From NCBI RefSeq assembly GCF_000758725.1, contig NZ_CP009428.1:2852001-2916000 (forward strand): DNA of 64,000 bases, given 5' to 3'. A model generated the notes under the pieces. The model was not told the DNA's origin. It worked only from the letters and a program-made list of their open reading frames with translations, and made no database searches. This stretch comes from Paenibacillus odorifer (GTDB taxonomy: Bacteria; Bacillota; Bacilli; Paenibacillales; Paenibacillaceae). Position 1 is the first letter of the stretch, and each line of letters begins with the position of its first letter. Positions 16,738 through 24,765 of the stretch are shown here, piece by piece. The position numbers and the translations under genes were made by a program.

Positions 16738-16767
16738 TAAAAAAATCCGGTTCCTTAGGGACCGGAT
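16738..16767 (-). terminator. Terminator-like hairpin oriented on the minus strand, with no annotated minus-strand gene
   Basis: ATCCGGTTCC (16745-16754) pairs with GGGACCGGAT (16758-16767); only the minus strand has a T-run (seven) after the stem. See findings. Confidence 0.5.
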
Positions 16768-16917
16768 CATCTATTTAAGAGAATACTTGAAATCTCAACT
16801 TGTAATTGCTAAAATGAGAAGATATCGAATAAACATGCATTTAAAAACATAAATATGCAAATTTATCATATCACGATTCAAATGGAATGTCAACCTTCCA
16901 AAAGGGGATGAAATGTA

Positions 16918-19269
16918 GTGGATAACAATGAAAGTCAGTGGAAAGAGGAACAGCAACGGGTTGACGGAGTAACCAAACTTCTGTCAGCCCATATTCGCCA
17001 TTTATCAGAGGAGCTTGGACTTCATCGCAGTGATGTAGTGGATATGCGGAAAGACTTCTGGGAAGAGGTAACCGTAAACTTCAGTAGCCCGGATGATTTG
17101 GGAGAAACCTCAACAAGTCTTCGCCAACAGTCCCAAATCCTAAATGAACGGGAACGTCATCATTTGCAATCAAGCAAAGCGCTGAAAAAATATAAAAAGC
17201 TGGTTGTCTCTCCTTACTTTGGCCGAATTGATTTCACCGAGGAACCAACTGGCGGGCTGGAAAAGATTTATCTAGGAATTGGATCATTGATGGAGGATGA
17301 TGGTACCTTTTTGATTTATGACTGGCGCGCGCCTATTTCCAGTCTGTATTATGACGGAGCCCCTGGTCCCGCTGCTTATGAAACACCTGGAGGATTAGTC
17401 TCCGGAACAATGAACCTTAAACGCCAGTTTGTTATTGCTGACGGTGTAATTGAAGTTATGTTTGACACTGGGGTTACGATCGGGGATGAGCTGCTGCAGC
17501 AGGTGCTAAGTCATAGCGCTGACGATCGGATGAAAAGTATTGTTGCTACAATTCAGAAAGAGCAAAATGCGATTATCCGCAACGACAAAAGCAGGATGCT
17601 AGTTGTGCAAGGAGCAGCGGGAAGCGGGAAAACGTCTGCTGCATTGCAGCGGGTAGCTTATCTTCTATATAAATACCGTGAAGTATTATCAGCAGATCAA
17701 ATGCTGCTGTTCTCACCGAATCCGCTGTTTAACAGCTATGTATCTACAGTGCTCCCGGAGCTAGGCGAAGAAAATATGCAGCAAACAACGTTTCAAATGT
17801 ATTTGGAACATCGTCTTGGCCATGAATTCCAGCTCGAAGATGTCTTTAGTCAGACCGAAAGTCTACTAAATGCTCCTGATGGTCCTGAGGTGGCTATACG
17901 CAGAGAAGGCATTGCCTATAAATCGTCTGTACCTTTCCTAGATGTGATTCGGCGATATGCTACGTTGCTGGAACAGGAGGGCATGCTTTTTAAACCTTTA
18001 ATGTTTCAAGGGAAAGCAGTGGTCAGTAAAGAAGAAATGGAACGCCAATTCTACGCGTACGATCCTGCCATAAAGCTTGCGAATCGTGTGGATTTGATGA
18101 TCCGCTGGCTGCTTAAGAAGATCGCAGATTTTACCCATGAGGAAAGAAATGCACAGTGGGTTGAAGATCAGATCGAGCTGCTGGATTCCAGCGATTATCA
18201 CCGTGCGTATCAGATGTTGCGCCGGAAGAAGAAAGCTTCGCAGGATAGCTTTGACGATTTTGATACCGAAAAAGAAGTGTTATCTCGTTATGTAGTCAGC
18301 CAGCGGCTCAAACCACTGCGTGGTTGGACTAAACGGGGTCGATTTGTGGACGTTAAGGGCTTGTACAGCACGTTATTTACAGATCGCGAACTTATGGAGC
18401 GCCTCAATGGTGATTATCCTTTACCAGAGGTGTGGGATGATATCTGTGAGCAGACATTGGAATCTATTGGAGTGAACGAGCTTGCTTATGAAGACGCTAC
18501 GCCATTCCTTTATCTGAAGGAGTTAAGCCAAGGCTTCCGGACCAACACACTGATCCGCCATGTGATTGTAGATGAAGTACAAGACTACTCTCCATTTCAA
18601 TTAGAGTTCATGCGCCGTTTATTTCCAAGAGCAAAAATGACCGTATTAGGCGACCTGAACCAGGCCATTTATGCACAAGGTGAGGTACTGGGGGATTTGT
18701 CTAGTCTCGTAAGTATATATGGTGAAGAAAACACAGAAGTGATTTCGTTAACCCAAAGCTACCGTTCAACTTATGAGATCGTGGAGTTTACGCGGTCAAT
18801 GATCCCTGGAGGAGAACGGATCGTACCGTTTAATCGGCGGGGAGAAGAACCCCAGCTAAGTGTGGTATCCAGCGAGAAGGAGCTTCTGAATGCTGTAGAA
18901 CAGGATATCCGGAAGCTGCATTCTGAGGGATATCATTATGTAGCTGTCATCTGCAAAACAGCGGAGGAAAGCGCAAGGGTTCATGCTGAACTGAATCGTA
19001 GCCTGCCGGTAAGACTTGTTACAAAGGAAACGCCGAATTTTCAGAAGGGGACACTGGTTCTGCCTGCTTATTTAGCAAAAGGTGTGGAGTTTGATGCGGT
19101 CGTCATCTTTGATGGCTCGGCTGAACAATATGGCAGAGAAAGTGAACGCAAATTGTTTTATACGGCTTGCACTCGGGCTATGCACTTACTGCATATTTTT
19201 AGCCTGGGTGAACCTAGTCATTTTATTCCGTCCGCTAATGTGGCATCTTTAAGCGCCGGATCGCTGTAA
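16918..19269 (+). CDS. helD: HelD-type superfamily 1 helicase-like ATPase (RNA polymerase recycling), 783 aa
   Basis: UvrD/HelD family. The N-terminal ~100 residues are coiled coil (the arm that reaches into RNA polymerase in HelD). Walker A GAAGSGKTSAALQR lies near 231-244, motif II is VIVDEVQDYSPFQ, motif III is VLGDLNQAIYA, motif IV is LTQSYRST, and motif VI is YTACTRAMHLL. Length matches Bacillus HelD (YvgS). The protein frees stalled RNA polymerase from nucleic acid. Start is GTG at 16918 with AAAGGGGATG upstream. Monocistronic. Confidence 0.9.
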   Translation: MDNNESQWKEEQQRVDGVTKLLSAHIRHLSEELGLHRSDVVDMRKDFWEEVTVNFSSPDDLGETSTSLRQQSQILNERERHHLQSSKALKKYKKLVVSPYFGRIDFTEEPTGGLEKIYLGIGSLMEDDGTFLIYDWRAPISSLYYDGAPGPAAYETPGGLVSGTMNLKRQFVIADGVIEVMFDTGVTIGDELLQQVLSHSADDRMKSIVATIQKEQNAIIRNDKSRMLVVQGAAGSGKTSAALQRVAYLLYKYREVLSADQMLLFSPNPLFNSYVSTVLPELGEENMQQTTFQMYLEHRLGHEFQLEDVFSQTESLLNAPDGPEVAIRREGIAYKSSVPFLDVIRRYATLLEQEGMLFKPLMFQGKAVVSKEEMERQFYAYDPAIKLANRVDLMIRWLLKKIADFTHEERNAQWVEDQIELLDSSDYHRAYQMLRRKKKASQDSFDDFDTEKEVLSRYVVSQRLKPLRGWTKRGRFVDVKGLYSTLFTDRELMERLNGDYPLPEVWDDICEQTLESIGVNELAYEDATPFLYLKELSQGFRTNTLIRHVIVDEVQDYSPFQLEFMRRLFPRAKMTVLGDLNQAIYAQGEVLGDLSSLVSIYGEENTEVISLTQSYRSTYEIVEFTRSMIPGGERIVPFNRRGEEPQLSVVSSEKELLNAVEQDIRKLHSEGYHYVAVICKTAEESARVHAELNRSLPVRLVTKETPNFQKGTLVLPAYLAKGVEFDAVVIFDGSAEQYGRESERKLFYTACTRAMHLLHIFSLGEPSHFIPSANVASLSAGSL

Positions 19270-19293
19270 CCATAGATCTCTTCATTTTAAGAT

Positions 19294-19328
19294 CGTCCTT
19301 TTCGCAGCAGCGGAGGGACGGTTTTTTT
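19294..19328 (+). terminator. Terminator after helD
   Basis: CGTCC (19294-19298) pairs with GGACG (19316-19320), with an inner CGC/GCG stem, followed by a run of seven T's. Confidence 0.75.
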
Positions 19329-19401
19329 GTTTTCATGAATAAAGAAGGGCGAACAAACCACAATAAAGAATGTTGTACACAATGACAAAGGTGGTCAGTT
19401 C

Positions 19402-20715
19402 ATGAAGGAAAGAAAATGGGATCTGCTTGCCTTAGCATCAATCCCACTAATAATGACCCTCGGTAACTCCATGCTGCTGCCTATTCTGCCGCAGATCTCC
19501 AAAGAACTAGGCATTAGTGCTTTTCAAGTCAGTATGCTGATTACCGTGTATGGATTGATGGCAATTGTAATGATCCCTATTGCAGGTTATCTGTCAGACC
19601 GTTTTGGGCGAAAGAAGGTTATTCTTCCTAGTTTAATCATTGCCGCAATTGGTGGTGCCGTCTGCGTGGTAGCTGCTTGGTTTATGAAGGGGGTTAGCGC
19701 TTATTGGGTGATCTTAGCGGGGCGTCTGTTGCAAGGAATTGGTGCAGCGGGTGCTTTTCCAATTGTAATACCCTTTGTAGGCGATTTGTTCAAGGAAGAA
19801 GAGGATGTGAGCAAAAGTCTGGGAATCATTGAGACCTCCAATACGTTTGGTAAAGTTCTCAGTCCAATTCTTGGTGCCTATCTTGGGATATGGCTCTGGT
19901 TTGCTCCTTTTATTGCAATTCCCATTCTATGTCTAATTTCATTTTTTTTAGTTTTATTTCTCGTCCGAAAGCCCGAAGCGAAGGATGAACCTGAGAAACA
20001 GGAAATCCGAGCGTTTTTAGCTGGAATTGTGAGTGTTTTACGTAAAAAAGGGCGTTGGCTGTATGCTATTTTTGCCATAGGCGGCATTTGTATGTTTGTG
20101 ACCTTTGGTGTTCAATTCTATTTATCAGAAATGCTGGAAACTAAATATAAAATGCACGGGGCGACGAAGGGGTTTGTGCTGGCGATACCGCTTGCCCTCT
20201 TATGTCTGTCCTCCTATGGCACAGGAAAGATCATTGGTCAGAATAAAACGCTAATGAAATGGCTGGGCTTTGGAGGAATGGTGTTACTGACTGCGGCCAT
20301 GATTTGTGCGGGATTCAACAAAGGCATTTATTTTTTAGTAGGATTTATGGGTTTAGGCTGTGTTGGAATCGGGATTGTACTTCCTTGTATGGACGCTTTA
20401 ATCACGGAGGGGATTGAGAAGGAGAACAGCGGCACGATAACCGCTCTTTATAGTAGTATGAGGTTTATAGGGGTAGCGTTGGGACCGCCGGTGGTATCGC
20501 TGCTGTTAAGCAGTGGGCATTGGGTATTGTTCGCGTTGATGGCTACAGTAGGGGCAATTGGTGGATTGCTGACCTTATTTGCGGTAACTCCGAGTAAGGG
20601 GGAAAAGGGAGAACCAGGCGTTAAAGATACAGAGAAGATAATTCCTCCGATCTGGCCGAAACGTGTTCGCCAAACCTCTGCAATGTCTCTGGATGGAAAA
20701 AAGGGCTATCCCTAA
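19402..20715 (+). CDS. Major facilitator superfamily transporter (drug-efflux type), 437 aa
   Basis: Twelve-segment MFS permease. The loop 2-3 signature SDRFGRKKVILPS is clear near residue 69-81, and GAAGAFPIVIPFVGDLF sits in the position of the drug/H+ antiporter motif C. Substrate unknown; the pattern fits proton-driven efflux. The final ~35 residues (from about KGEKGEPGV) are a polar cytoplasmic tail, and the last codons plus stop lie inside the terminator hairpin of the convergent gene. ATG follows AAAGGTGG. Confidence 0.88.
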   Translation: MKERKWDLLALASIPLIMTLGNSMLLPILPQISKELGISAFQVSMLITVYGLMAIVMIPIAGYLSDRFGRKKVILPSLIIAAIGGAVCVVAAWFMKGVSAYWVILAGRLLQGIGAAGAFPIVIPFVGDLFKEEEDVSKSLGIIETSNTFGKVLSPILGAYLGIWLWFAPFIAIPILCLISFFLVLFLVRKPEAKDEPEKQEIRAFLAGIVSVLRKKGRWLYAIFAIGGICMFVTFGVQFYLSEMLETKYKMHGATKGFVLAIPLALLCLSSYGTGKIIGQNKTLMKWLGFGGMVLLTAAMICAGFNKGIYFLVGFMGLGCVGIGIVLPCMDALITEGIEKENSGTITALYSSMRFIGVALGPPVVSLLLSSGHWVLFALMATVGAIGGLLTLFAVTPSKGEKGEPGVKDTEKIIPPIWPKRVRQTSAMSLDGKKGYP

Positions 20716-20746
20716 GCTGCGTTGCCGCAGCTTGTGGGATAGCCCT
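20702..20746 (-). terminator. Terminator of the fructose-6-phosphate aldolase gene, overlapping the end of the MFS gene
   Basis: AGGGCTATCCC (20702-20712) pairs with GGGATAGCCCT (20736-20746), and AAGCTGC pairs with GCAGCTT inside. On the minus strand it is followed by TTTTTT. The left arm encodes the last residues of the MFS protein. Confidence 0.85.
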
Positions 20747-20771
20747 CTTGATAAAAGAATAAAAGATATTC

Positions 20772-21419
20772 TTAGGCTTGTGGAACGGATTCCCAATCCT
20801 TCAAGAAACGTTCAATACCGTTATCTGTCAGCGGGTGCTTCCAGAGGGTTGGCAGAAGTGAGCCTGGGATTGTAGCGATGTGAGCACCAGCAATAGCTGC
20901 TTGCTCAACATGTGCAATGTTGCGGATACTTGCTGCAATGATCTCGGATTTCAAGTTGTAGTTAGTCAGGATAGTCTTCAGATCCTTGATCAGCTTCATT
21001 CCATCAACACCGATATCATCCAGACGACCTACGAAAGGAGAGATATAAGTTGCGCCTGCTTTAGCAGCCATCAACCCTTGAGCCGCGGAGAATACTAGTG
21101 TAACGTTAGTTTTGATGCCTTTTTTAGTAAGCTCATAACAAGCTTCCAAGCCATCTTCAGTCATAGGGAGTTTAATTACAACGTTTGGAGCCCATTCAGC
21201 AATTTCGTATGCTTCTTTAAGCATTTCTTCTGCTGTAAGTCCGATTACTTCTGCGCTTACAGGTCCTGGAACGATTGCAACGATTTCTTTGATAACATCC
21301 TTGAACAATCTTCCTTCTTTAGCGATCAGCGAAGGGTTAGTCGTTACGCCATCCACTAGTCCCAGGCGAGTAATACGTTTGATTTCTTCAATGTTTCCGG
21401 TATCCAAGAAAAACTTCAT
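20772..21419 (-). CDS. Fructose-6-phosphate aldolase / short transaldolase, 215 aa
   Basis: Class I aldolase TIM barrel of the TalC/FSA/MipB group. [15 protein letters not shown] at the start, [12 protein letters not shown] with the Schiff-base Lys near residue 84, [19 protein letters not shown] and [12 protein letters not shown] are family landmarks. The 215-residue length is typical of this group and shorter than classical transaldolase. It would link fructose-6-phosphate with glyceraldehyde-3-phosphate or sedoheptulose-7-phosphate. ATG at 21419 is preferred because GGGAGG lies just upstream; the frame is open to 21464 without a good site. Confidence 0.92.
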   Translation of the reverse strand: MKFFLDTGNIEEIKRITRLGLVDGVTTNPSLIAKEGRLFKDVIKEIVAIVPGPVSAEVIGLTAEEMLKEAYEIAEWAPNVVIKLPMTEDGLEACYELTKKGIKTNVTLVFSAAQGLMAAKAGATYISPFVGRLDDIGVDGMKLIKDLKTILTNYNLKSEIIAASIRNIAHVEQAAIAGAHIATIPGSLLPTLWKHPLTDNGIERFLKDWESVPQA

Positions 21420-21650
21420 TTTAAATTTCCTCCCTTGATTTCCATATGGATTGACAAGCAACATTCATATTTACATTATGAGACATGCAAATCAAAGTTT
21501 CAACTGTTATTTTGAATATTTCAAAATAACTTTATAGAACCAGTATTACCTGTATGCGCTGAATTTCAGATAATATAAGATTGGCTTAGGCCTCCCTCCA
21601 TGATAATATATAACCGGAATTGTTATTTTGGAGTGGGGGGTGGGGATGGG

Positions 21651-22106
21651 ATGATGTATGCGATATTGCTTATTTTACTTGTGCTTGTGCTGGCAGCAGC
21701 GGGATTCCTTGCCTACCAGAACAGCAAGTTGGTGTCTAATCAGAAGAAACTCGGTACTGCATCAAGTGATCCTTCCCTTATGTATTCTATCTTTGACCAA
21801 TCTAGTGCAGCTGGTGTTGAAGAACCTGAGGCCATTCCGTTATTTCAATACACTGTATTTGCGCGGTCGAATGGAGCGGTTGTTGGGAACAAGCCTGTAG
21901 CTATGATTATTCTGTGCAGAGTTGCTGCGGGTAAAGGTGATTACTTACTGGCCGATGTTGAGCGTAATATGCTTGACAAGATTAGTAGGCCAATGCCTTT
22001 GAATGCGTATTCTGAGCATAAAGCCTACTTACACAGGACGGCTAATCACACAGAAAAAGAGATGGTTCTCAATCTAGAGGATGCAGTGAATTTACAATAT
22101 ACATAG
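21651..22106 (+). CDS. Small membrane-anchored protein of unknown function, 151 aa
   Basis: One N-terminal membrane segment (YAILLILLVLVLAAAGFLAY) followed by a soluble domain of ~125 residues with no motif I recognise. The domain has an alternating polar/hydrophobic pattern with FQYTVFARSNGAVVGNKPV and MIILCRVAAGKGDYLLADVER that suggests a compact beta-rich fold. The start region has ATGATG at 21651/21654 after a G-rich ribosome site; the open frame to 21600 is non-coding in appearance. After its stop, 22107-22260 holds nothing I can identify. Confidence 0.65.
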   Translation: MMYAILLILLVLVLAAAGFLAYQNSKLVSNQKKLGTASSDPSLMYSIFDQSSAAGVEEPEAIPLFQYTVFARSNGAVVGNKPVAMIILCRVAAGKGDYLLADVERNMLDKISRPMPLNAYSEHKAYLHRTANHTEKEMVLNLEDAVNLQYT

Positions 22107-22260
22107 AGTAGGTTGAAAGATATTGATTTTTTGCTCTGCGCAAAGCATAATACAAATTTGGATATAAAAAAGAATCAAACAGCCGGAAGCAATCGCGTTT
22201 TATGTTAAACACAGCTACCGCGGCACATTGATTGGTAAAATAATGGATGCCAGTCAGCAC

Positions 22261-22458
22261 TTAGGCATGATATCTCCCTACGGGTGCATTAAGCACCCAT
22301 TCCAGCATCATGATCATATCTTCTACTCTAGTGAGCTGAGTTTGTAGGTTATCTTGCTGTGGACTGTCTTCTGTTAATGAAGCTAATCTTGATTCCAGAG
22401 ATCTGCGCTGCAGTGTCAATTCGTTGATTTTAGATTGAATTTGGTTTTCGGTTCTCAT
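22261..22458 (-). CDS. Small coiled-coil protein, 65 aa
   Basis: Mostly one or two amphipathic helices: NQIQSKINELTLQRRSLESR, a short break, then LQTQLTRVEDMIMMLEWVLN. No signal peptide, Cys or known domain. The start at 22458 is chosen because CAGGAGG lies at ideal distance; the frame is open beyond it but without a site. Divergent from rpiA with a gap of 75 bases. Function unknown. Confidence 0.65.
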   Translation of the reverse strand: MRTENQIQSKINELTLQRRSLESRLASLTEDSPQQDNLQTQLTRVEDMIMMLEWVLNAPVGRYHA

Positions 22459-22533
22459 CCGGAATCCTCCTGAACAATAGGTGATTTCAACATCATCATA
22501 GATCATTATAACGGATAACATGGGGGTAATAAA

Positions 22534-23220
22534 ATGAGTATCAATGTTAAACAATTAGCCGCGGAAAAAGCAGTGGAATTTGTAAAAGATGGCATGAAGA
22601 TCGGCCTTGGCACTGGATCTACTGCCTATTGGGCGATCAACAAGCTTGGTGAGCGCGTCAGTGAAGGTCTAAAGATTACCGCTGTAGCAACCTCCCGTGC
22701 TTCCGAAGAACAGGCGCGTGAACTTGGGATTCCAATCGTAGCTTTTGGAGATATTGATAGTCTGGACCTGACCATTGACGGAGCGGACGAGCTGGATAGT
22801 AGTCTACAGCTTATTAAAGGCGGCGGCGGCGCGCTGCTTCGGGAGAAGATTGTTGCGAGTAACAGTACTCGTATGATCGTTATCGCCGATGAGAGTAAAG
22901 TGGTAAATACACTCGGCAAATTCCCGCTGCCTGTAGAAATTGTTCCTTTTGCATGGGAATGGACTGTGGCTGAACTTGCCAAGCTGGGTTGCAATCCTGA
23001 ATTGCGTCGTAGTGGAGAAGAGCTGTACAAGACAGATAACGGCAATTACATCGCAGACTGCCGGTTCGAAGCGATTGAGTCCGCACCGAAGCTGGCACTG
23101 GCCATCCAAAGTATTCCGGGAGTTGTAGAACACGGCCTATTTATCGAAATTGCAGCTATGGCTATTGTGGGTAAAAAAGATGGAAGCATTGAAATTATAG
23201 AAGTTAAACCGGGCAATTGA
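22534..23220 (+). CDS. rpiA: Ribose-5-phosphate isomerase A, 228 aa
   Basis: Interconverts ribose-5-phosphate and ribulose-5-phosphate in the pentose phosphate pathway. Family blocks are complete: GLGTGSTAYW near 28, DLTIDGADELD with catalytic Asp near 81-87, IKGGGGALLREKIVA with the catalytic Glu and Lys near 100, and the C-terminal GVVEHGLFI. Length is normal. It overlaps the next gene by four bases (TTGA), suggesting co-translation. A lactonase and transaldolase-like gene of the same pathway are in this window but not in one operon. Confidence 0.96.
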   Translation: MSINVKQLAAEKAVEFVKDGMKIGLGTGSTAYWAINKLGERVSEGLKITAVATSRASEEQARELGIPIVAFGDIDSLDLTIDGADELDSSLQLIKGGGGALLREKIVASNSTRMIVIADESKVVNTLGKFPLPVEIVPFAWEWTVAELAKLGCNPELRRSGEELYKTDNGNYIADCRFEAIESAPKLALAIQSIPGVVEHGLFIEIAAMAIVGKKDGSIEIIEVKPGN

Positions 23221-23693
23221 TCGTTCGTAGATCTAGAGAATCTAGCAGTTTACGGAAGCTGAGAGCATTGACACGGATAGGGCTGACTCTGTATAGTGCT
23301 ACTGTTATCTATTGGATGTTCATCGGTTTTGGGCGTGAGATTCATACAGGTGGCCCGCTTCAGTACAATTTGATCCCATTACGTACGGTGTCACTTTATT
23401 TCGACATGAATAACGGGTTATCGCTGATCAGCCGGTTTGTGAATCTGCTTGGAAATGTTGTTGTGTTTATTCCATTTGGTATACTAATTCCACTTGCAAA
23501 GACACGGCCAATTTCTTGGATAAGAATCTCTTTATATGCTGTTCCTTGCATCCTGCTTTTGGAGTCTCTGCAAATGCTGCTGCATGTGGGAAGCTTTGAT
23601 ATTGATGATTTATTGTTAAACATGTTAGGGATATGGACAGGTTACGGTATGTTTCGAATCGGGTACAGAAGCAACAGAGAAGGAGGAATGTGA
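23217..23693 (+). CDS. VanZ-like membrane protein, 158 aa
   Basis: Four predicted membrane segments with the VanZ pattern: NLIPLRTVSLYFD, a conserved NLLGNVVVFIPFGILIP segment and FDIDDLLLNMLGIWTGY, where the Asp-Asp and Asn are typical. VanZ gives low-level teicoplanin resistance in enterococci, but most chromosomal members are of unknown role. The start is TTG overlapping the rpiA stop (TTGA), implying translational coupling. It is followed by a GNAT gene after a 3-base gap. Confidence 0.87.
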   Translation: MIVRRSRESSSLRKLRALTRIGLTLYSATVIYWMFIGFGREIHTGGPLQYNLIPLRTVSLYFDMNNGLSLISRFVNLLGNVVVFIPFGILIPLAKTRPISWIRISLYAVPCILLLESLQMLLHVGSFDIDDLLLNMLGIWTGYGMFRIGYRSNREGGM

Positions 23694-23696
23694 ACA

Positions 23697-24137
23697 ATGT
23701 TGGTAGATCTTAAATCCCTTATTGGTTCGCCTGAGGTGAACGAGCTGTTGACGTATGCGGTCATTGATGACCCCAACGCTTTGGAGCAGACTTCGTCTGA
23801 GTACAACGAACAAGCCGGGCTGAAGTTATATGGCTGGGAAGAAGAAGAACTCCTGCTTGGTCTTGTAGGCTTCGAAGAAACCGAAGACGGTTCTTTGGAC
23901 ATTCGGCATATTGCCGTCTTGCCAGAGAATAGAGGGAAAGGTTATGCACGGGGGATGATTCTGGAGCTGCTCGCTACTCGTCAGCCGCGTTATCTGGTAG
24001 CTGAGACTGAGGATGAAATCGCCGCAGATTTTTATCGCAGTCTAGGGTTCATGGTGTACAGCTTAGGAGAGAATGAAGCCGGAATTGAAATGTTAAGATG
24101 TGTATACGAAGTTGAAGAGACCGAGGATGAGGACTAA
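23697..24137 (+). CDS. GNAT-family N-acetyltransferase, 146 aa
   Basis: The central HIAVLPENRGKGYARGMI segment holds the acetyl-CoA-binding motif A (R-x-x-G-x-G/A form RGKGYA) with its preceding beta strand, and AADFYRSLGFMVYSLG is motif B. The N-terminal part is acidic. Substrate unknown. Last gene of an apparent rpiA-vanZ-GNAT transcription unit; AAGGAGG precedes its ATG inside the end of the VanZ gene and a terminator follows. Confidence 0.88.
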   Translation: MLVDLKSLIGSPEVNELLTYAVIDDPNALEQTSSEYNEQAGLKLYGWEEEELLLGLVGFEETEDGSLDIRHIAVLPENRGKGYARGMILELLATRQPRYLVAETEDEIAADFYRSLGFMVYSLGENEAGIEMLRCVYEVEETEDED

Positions 24138-24162
24138 AAAGTCTTTGGAGGTCATAAAATGG

Positions 24163-24193
24163 CAGGTCGAGAGAAATCTCGGCCTGTTTTTTT
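24163..24193 (+). terminator. Terminator after the rpiA-VanZ-GNAT unit
   Basis: CAGG-CGAGA arms pair with TCTCG-CCTG around a GAAA loop and are followed by TTTTTTT. Confidence 0.85.
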
Positions 24194-24229
24194 GTGCATT
24201 TCGCCTTTAAATGCCCGAAAAAAAGCCAA

Positions 24230-24283
24230 TTGACTTTTATAAAAGCAGGTATTATAGTTTGACAATGAAACTGTTCGACAGTT
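24230..24283 (+). promoter_or_regulatory. Promoter and probable MarR operator for the marR-mmpL operon
   Basis: TTGACT (24230-24235) and TATAGT (24253-24258) have a 17-base spacer. Directly downstream is the inverted repeat AACTGT-TCG-ACAGTT (24269-24283), overlapping the start of transcription. This is the expected position for autorepression by the MarR protein encoded next; binding itself is inferred. Confidence 0.75.
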
Positions 24284-24309
24284 GAACTATATTTTGGAGG
24301 TAGGAAGCT

Positions 24310-24765
24310 TTGGATAACGAAGTGCAACATTGGATCAATCGCTACATGGATGCTTATTTGATTGTGACCAGACAAGTAGCAGCAAGAATTAAAGATAGTA
24401 TTGCTGCGGAGACAACGAATGATCAGTATCAAATTCTTCGGTTGATTAATGCTCAGGAACAATGTACGTCTACATATCTTGCTGAATCTTTTTGCGTGGG
24501 TAAAAGCTCCATTACTGCAATCATTAACAGATTGGTGCAAGCGGGTATAATCGAGCGAACTCGTGACGAGAATGATCGCCGCCAGGTGTATTTGTCGATG
24601 TCTGAGCATGGAAAAAAAGTTTTTGAAGCAGCGGAGACGCAGGTACATGAAGTGATTTCCCCGTATTTGTTTCATTTTGAAGAGAAGGATATTGAAATGT
24701 TCGTCATGATGTTCGAGAAGCTGGCGAATTTAATTCAGAATGATGATGGAGGGAAGAATCCATGA
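24310..24765 (+). CDS. MarR-family transcriptional repressor, 151 aa
   Basis: Winged-helix MarR protein: recognition-helix region TYLAESFCVGKSSITAIINRLVQ and the wing RTRDENDRRQVYLSMSEHG, which is the family's DxRD-containing hairpin, are both clear. The N- and C-terminal helices make the dimer interface. The start is TTG with GGAGGT upstream. Its stop overlaps the ATG of the exporter gene (ATGA), so the two are co-translated. It most likely represses its own operon through the palindrome upstream of it. The inducer is probably an exporter substrate. Confidence 0.92.
   Translation: MDNEVQHWINRYMDAYLIVTRQVAARIKDSIAAETTNDQYQILRLINAQEQCTSTYLAESFCVGKSSITAIINRLVQAGIIERTRDENDRRQVYLSMSEHGKKVFEAAETQVHEVISPYLFHFEEKDIEMFVMMFEKLANLIQNDDGGKNP

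Noticed and set aside
22107..22260. Possible small-gene remnant upstream of the 65-aa gene
   Set aside because: All frames contain early stops, no ribosome site, no family resemblance.
24049..24675. 208-codon minus-strand frame
   Set aside because: Lies opposite the GNAT end, the promoter/operator and marR, all well supported on the plus strand.
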